The notes under the pieces are model-generated. The model saw nothing but the letters and a program-made list of their open reading frames with translations, was not told the origin of the DNA and searched no databases. From Caprella mutica (Eukaryota; Arthropoda; Malacostraca; Amphipoda; Caprellidae), in the NCBI GenBank assembly GCA_947561585.1, contig CANNZV010000120.1, forward strand, positions 434,001-498,000: a stretch of 64,000 bases of DNA, in the 5' to 3' direction. This document shows positions 63,735-64,000 of the stretch, piece after piece. Made by a program: the position numbers and the translations under genes. The number at the start of each line of letters is the position of its first letter. Position 1 is the first letter of the stretch.

Positions 63735-63945
63735 GACTCTTTCCTTATAAGTAGGACTCATTCATCTAGGTTGAACTCTTTCCTCTAGGTTGAACTCTTT
63801 CCTCTAGGTAGGACTCTTTCCTCTAGGTAGGACTCTTTTCTCTAGGTAGGACTCTTTCTTCTAGGTAGGACTCTTTCCTCTAGGTAGGACTCTTTCCTCT
63901 AGGTAGGACTCTTTCTTCTAGGTAGGACTCTCTATGTAGGACTCT
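63735..63945. repeat. ~19-bp tandem repeat, about 11 copies
   Basis: Unit AGGTAGGACTCTTTCCTCT; the first copies read GGTTGAACTC. Confidence 0.92.
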
Positions 63946-64000
63946 TTCACACAGCGTCACACATCCTGTTTAGATCCTTAGGTCATTTAGGGGAGTAATT

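Overview
This is animal nuclear DNA: AT-rich, with one intron-rich gene on the minus strand covering about 45 kb. Its spliced product is a plexin, the transmembrane receptor for semaphorins. I could join 20 coding exons from 45573 down to 3209. Every junction keeps frame, and the total of 4,872 nt gives 1,624 codons without a stop. The product has a signal peptide, Sema domain, three PSI (cysteine-rich) domains, IPT/TIG repeats, one membrane span, a juxtamembrane coiled segment and the first half of the split R-Ras/Rap GAP domain. Wording in the GAP segment (residues [12 protein letters not shown], then LLREQI) is of B-type, and the ectodomain carries an RRKR convertase-like site, so I call it a Plexin-B orthologue. 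The 3' end (Rho-binding domain and second GAP half) lies beyond base 1. The host is an invertebrate, most probably an arthropod; I cannot name the species.

Layout from high to low coordinates. 45.6-64 kb is upstream of the coding region. It holds a candidate regulatory block near 46.5 kb (two CCAAT boxes, a TATA-like motif and a CTCF-like site), a 631-bp foldback transposon with a TA target duplication (50266-50896), a dispersed repeat near 56.8 kb and a 4.4-kb array of 31-bp hairpin units (57985-62436). 44.1-45.6 kb is the large first coding exon, encoding almost the whole Sema domain. 38.4-42.3 kb holds exons 2 and 3, separated by a 39-bp minisatellite. 27-38 kb is an 11-kb intron full of arrays and foldback elements. 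22-27 kb holds exons 4-8, 9-17 kb holds exons 9-19, and 3.2-3.4 kb holds exon 20.

The unusual trait is the density of tandem arrays: the listed intervals add up to about 19 kb, near 30 % of the window. Several arrays touch exon edges. The most striking is in intron 2. Its 39-bp unit is the last 27 nt of exon 2 plus the first 12 nt of the intron, so the true 5' splice site has been copied about 46 times, each copy with AAG|GTGAGT intact. Use of any decoy adds three residues and a stop, which would give a Sema-only secreted fragment or a message open to decay. The exon 19 donor is similarly present three times, and the exon 20 donor abuts a 20-bp array. Other points of note are a GC-AG intron between exons 7 and 8, a 6-nt tandem acceptor at exon 18, an upstream ORF in exon 1, and several MITE-like foldback families. 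All long open frames inside the arrays are by-products of repeat units, not genes.
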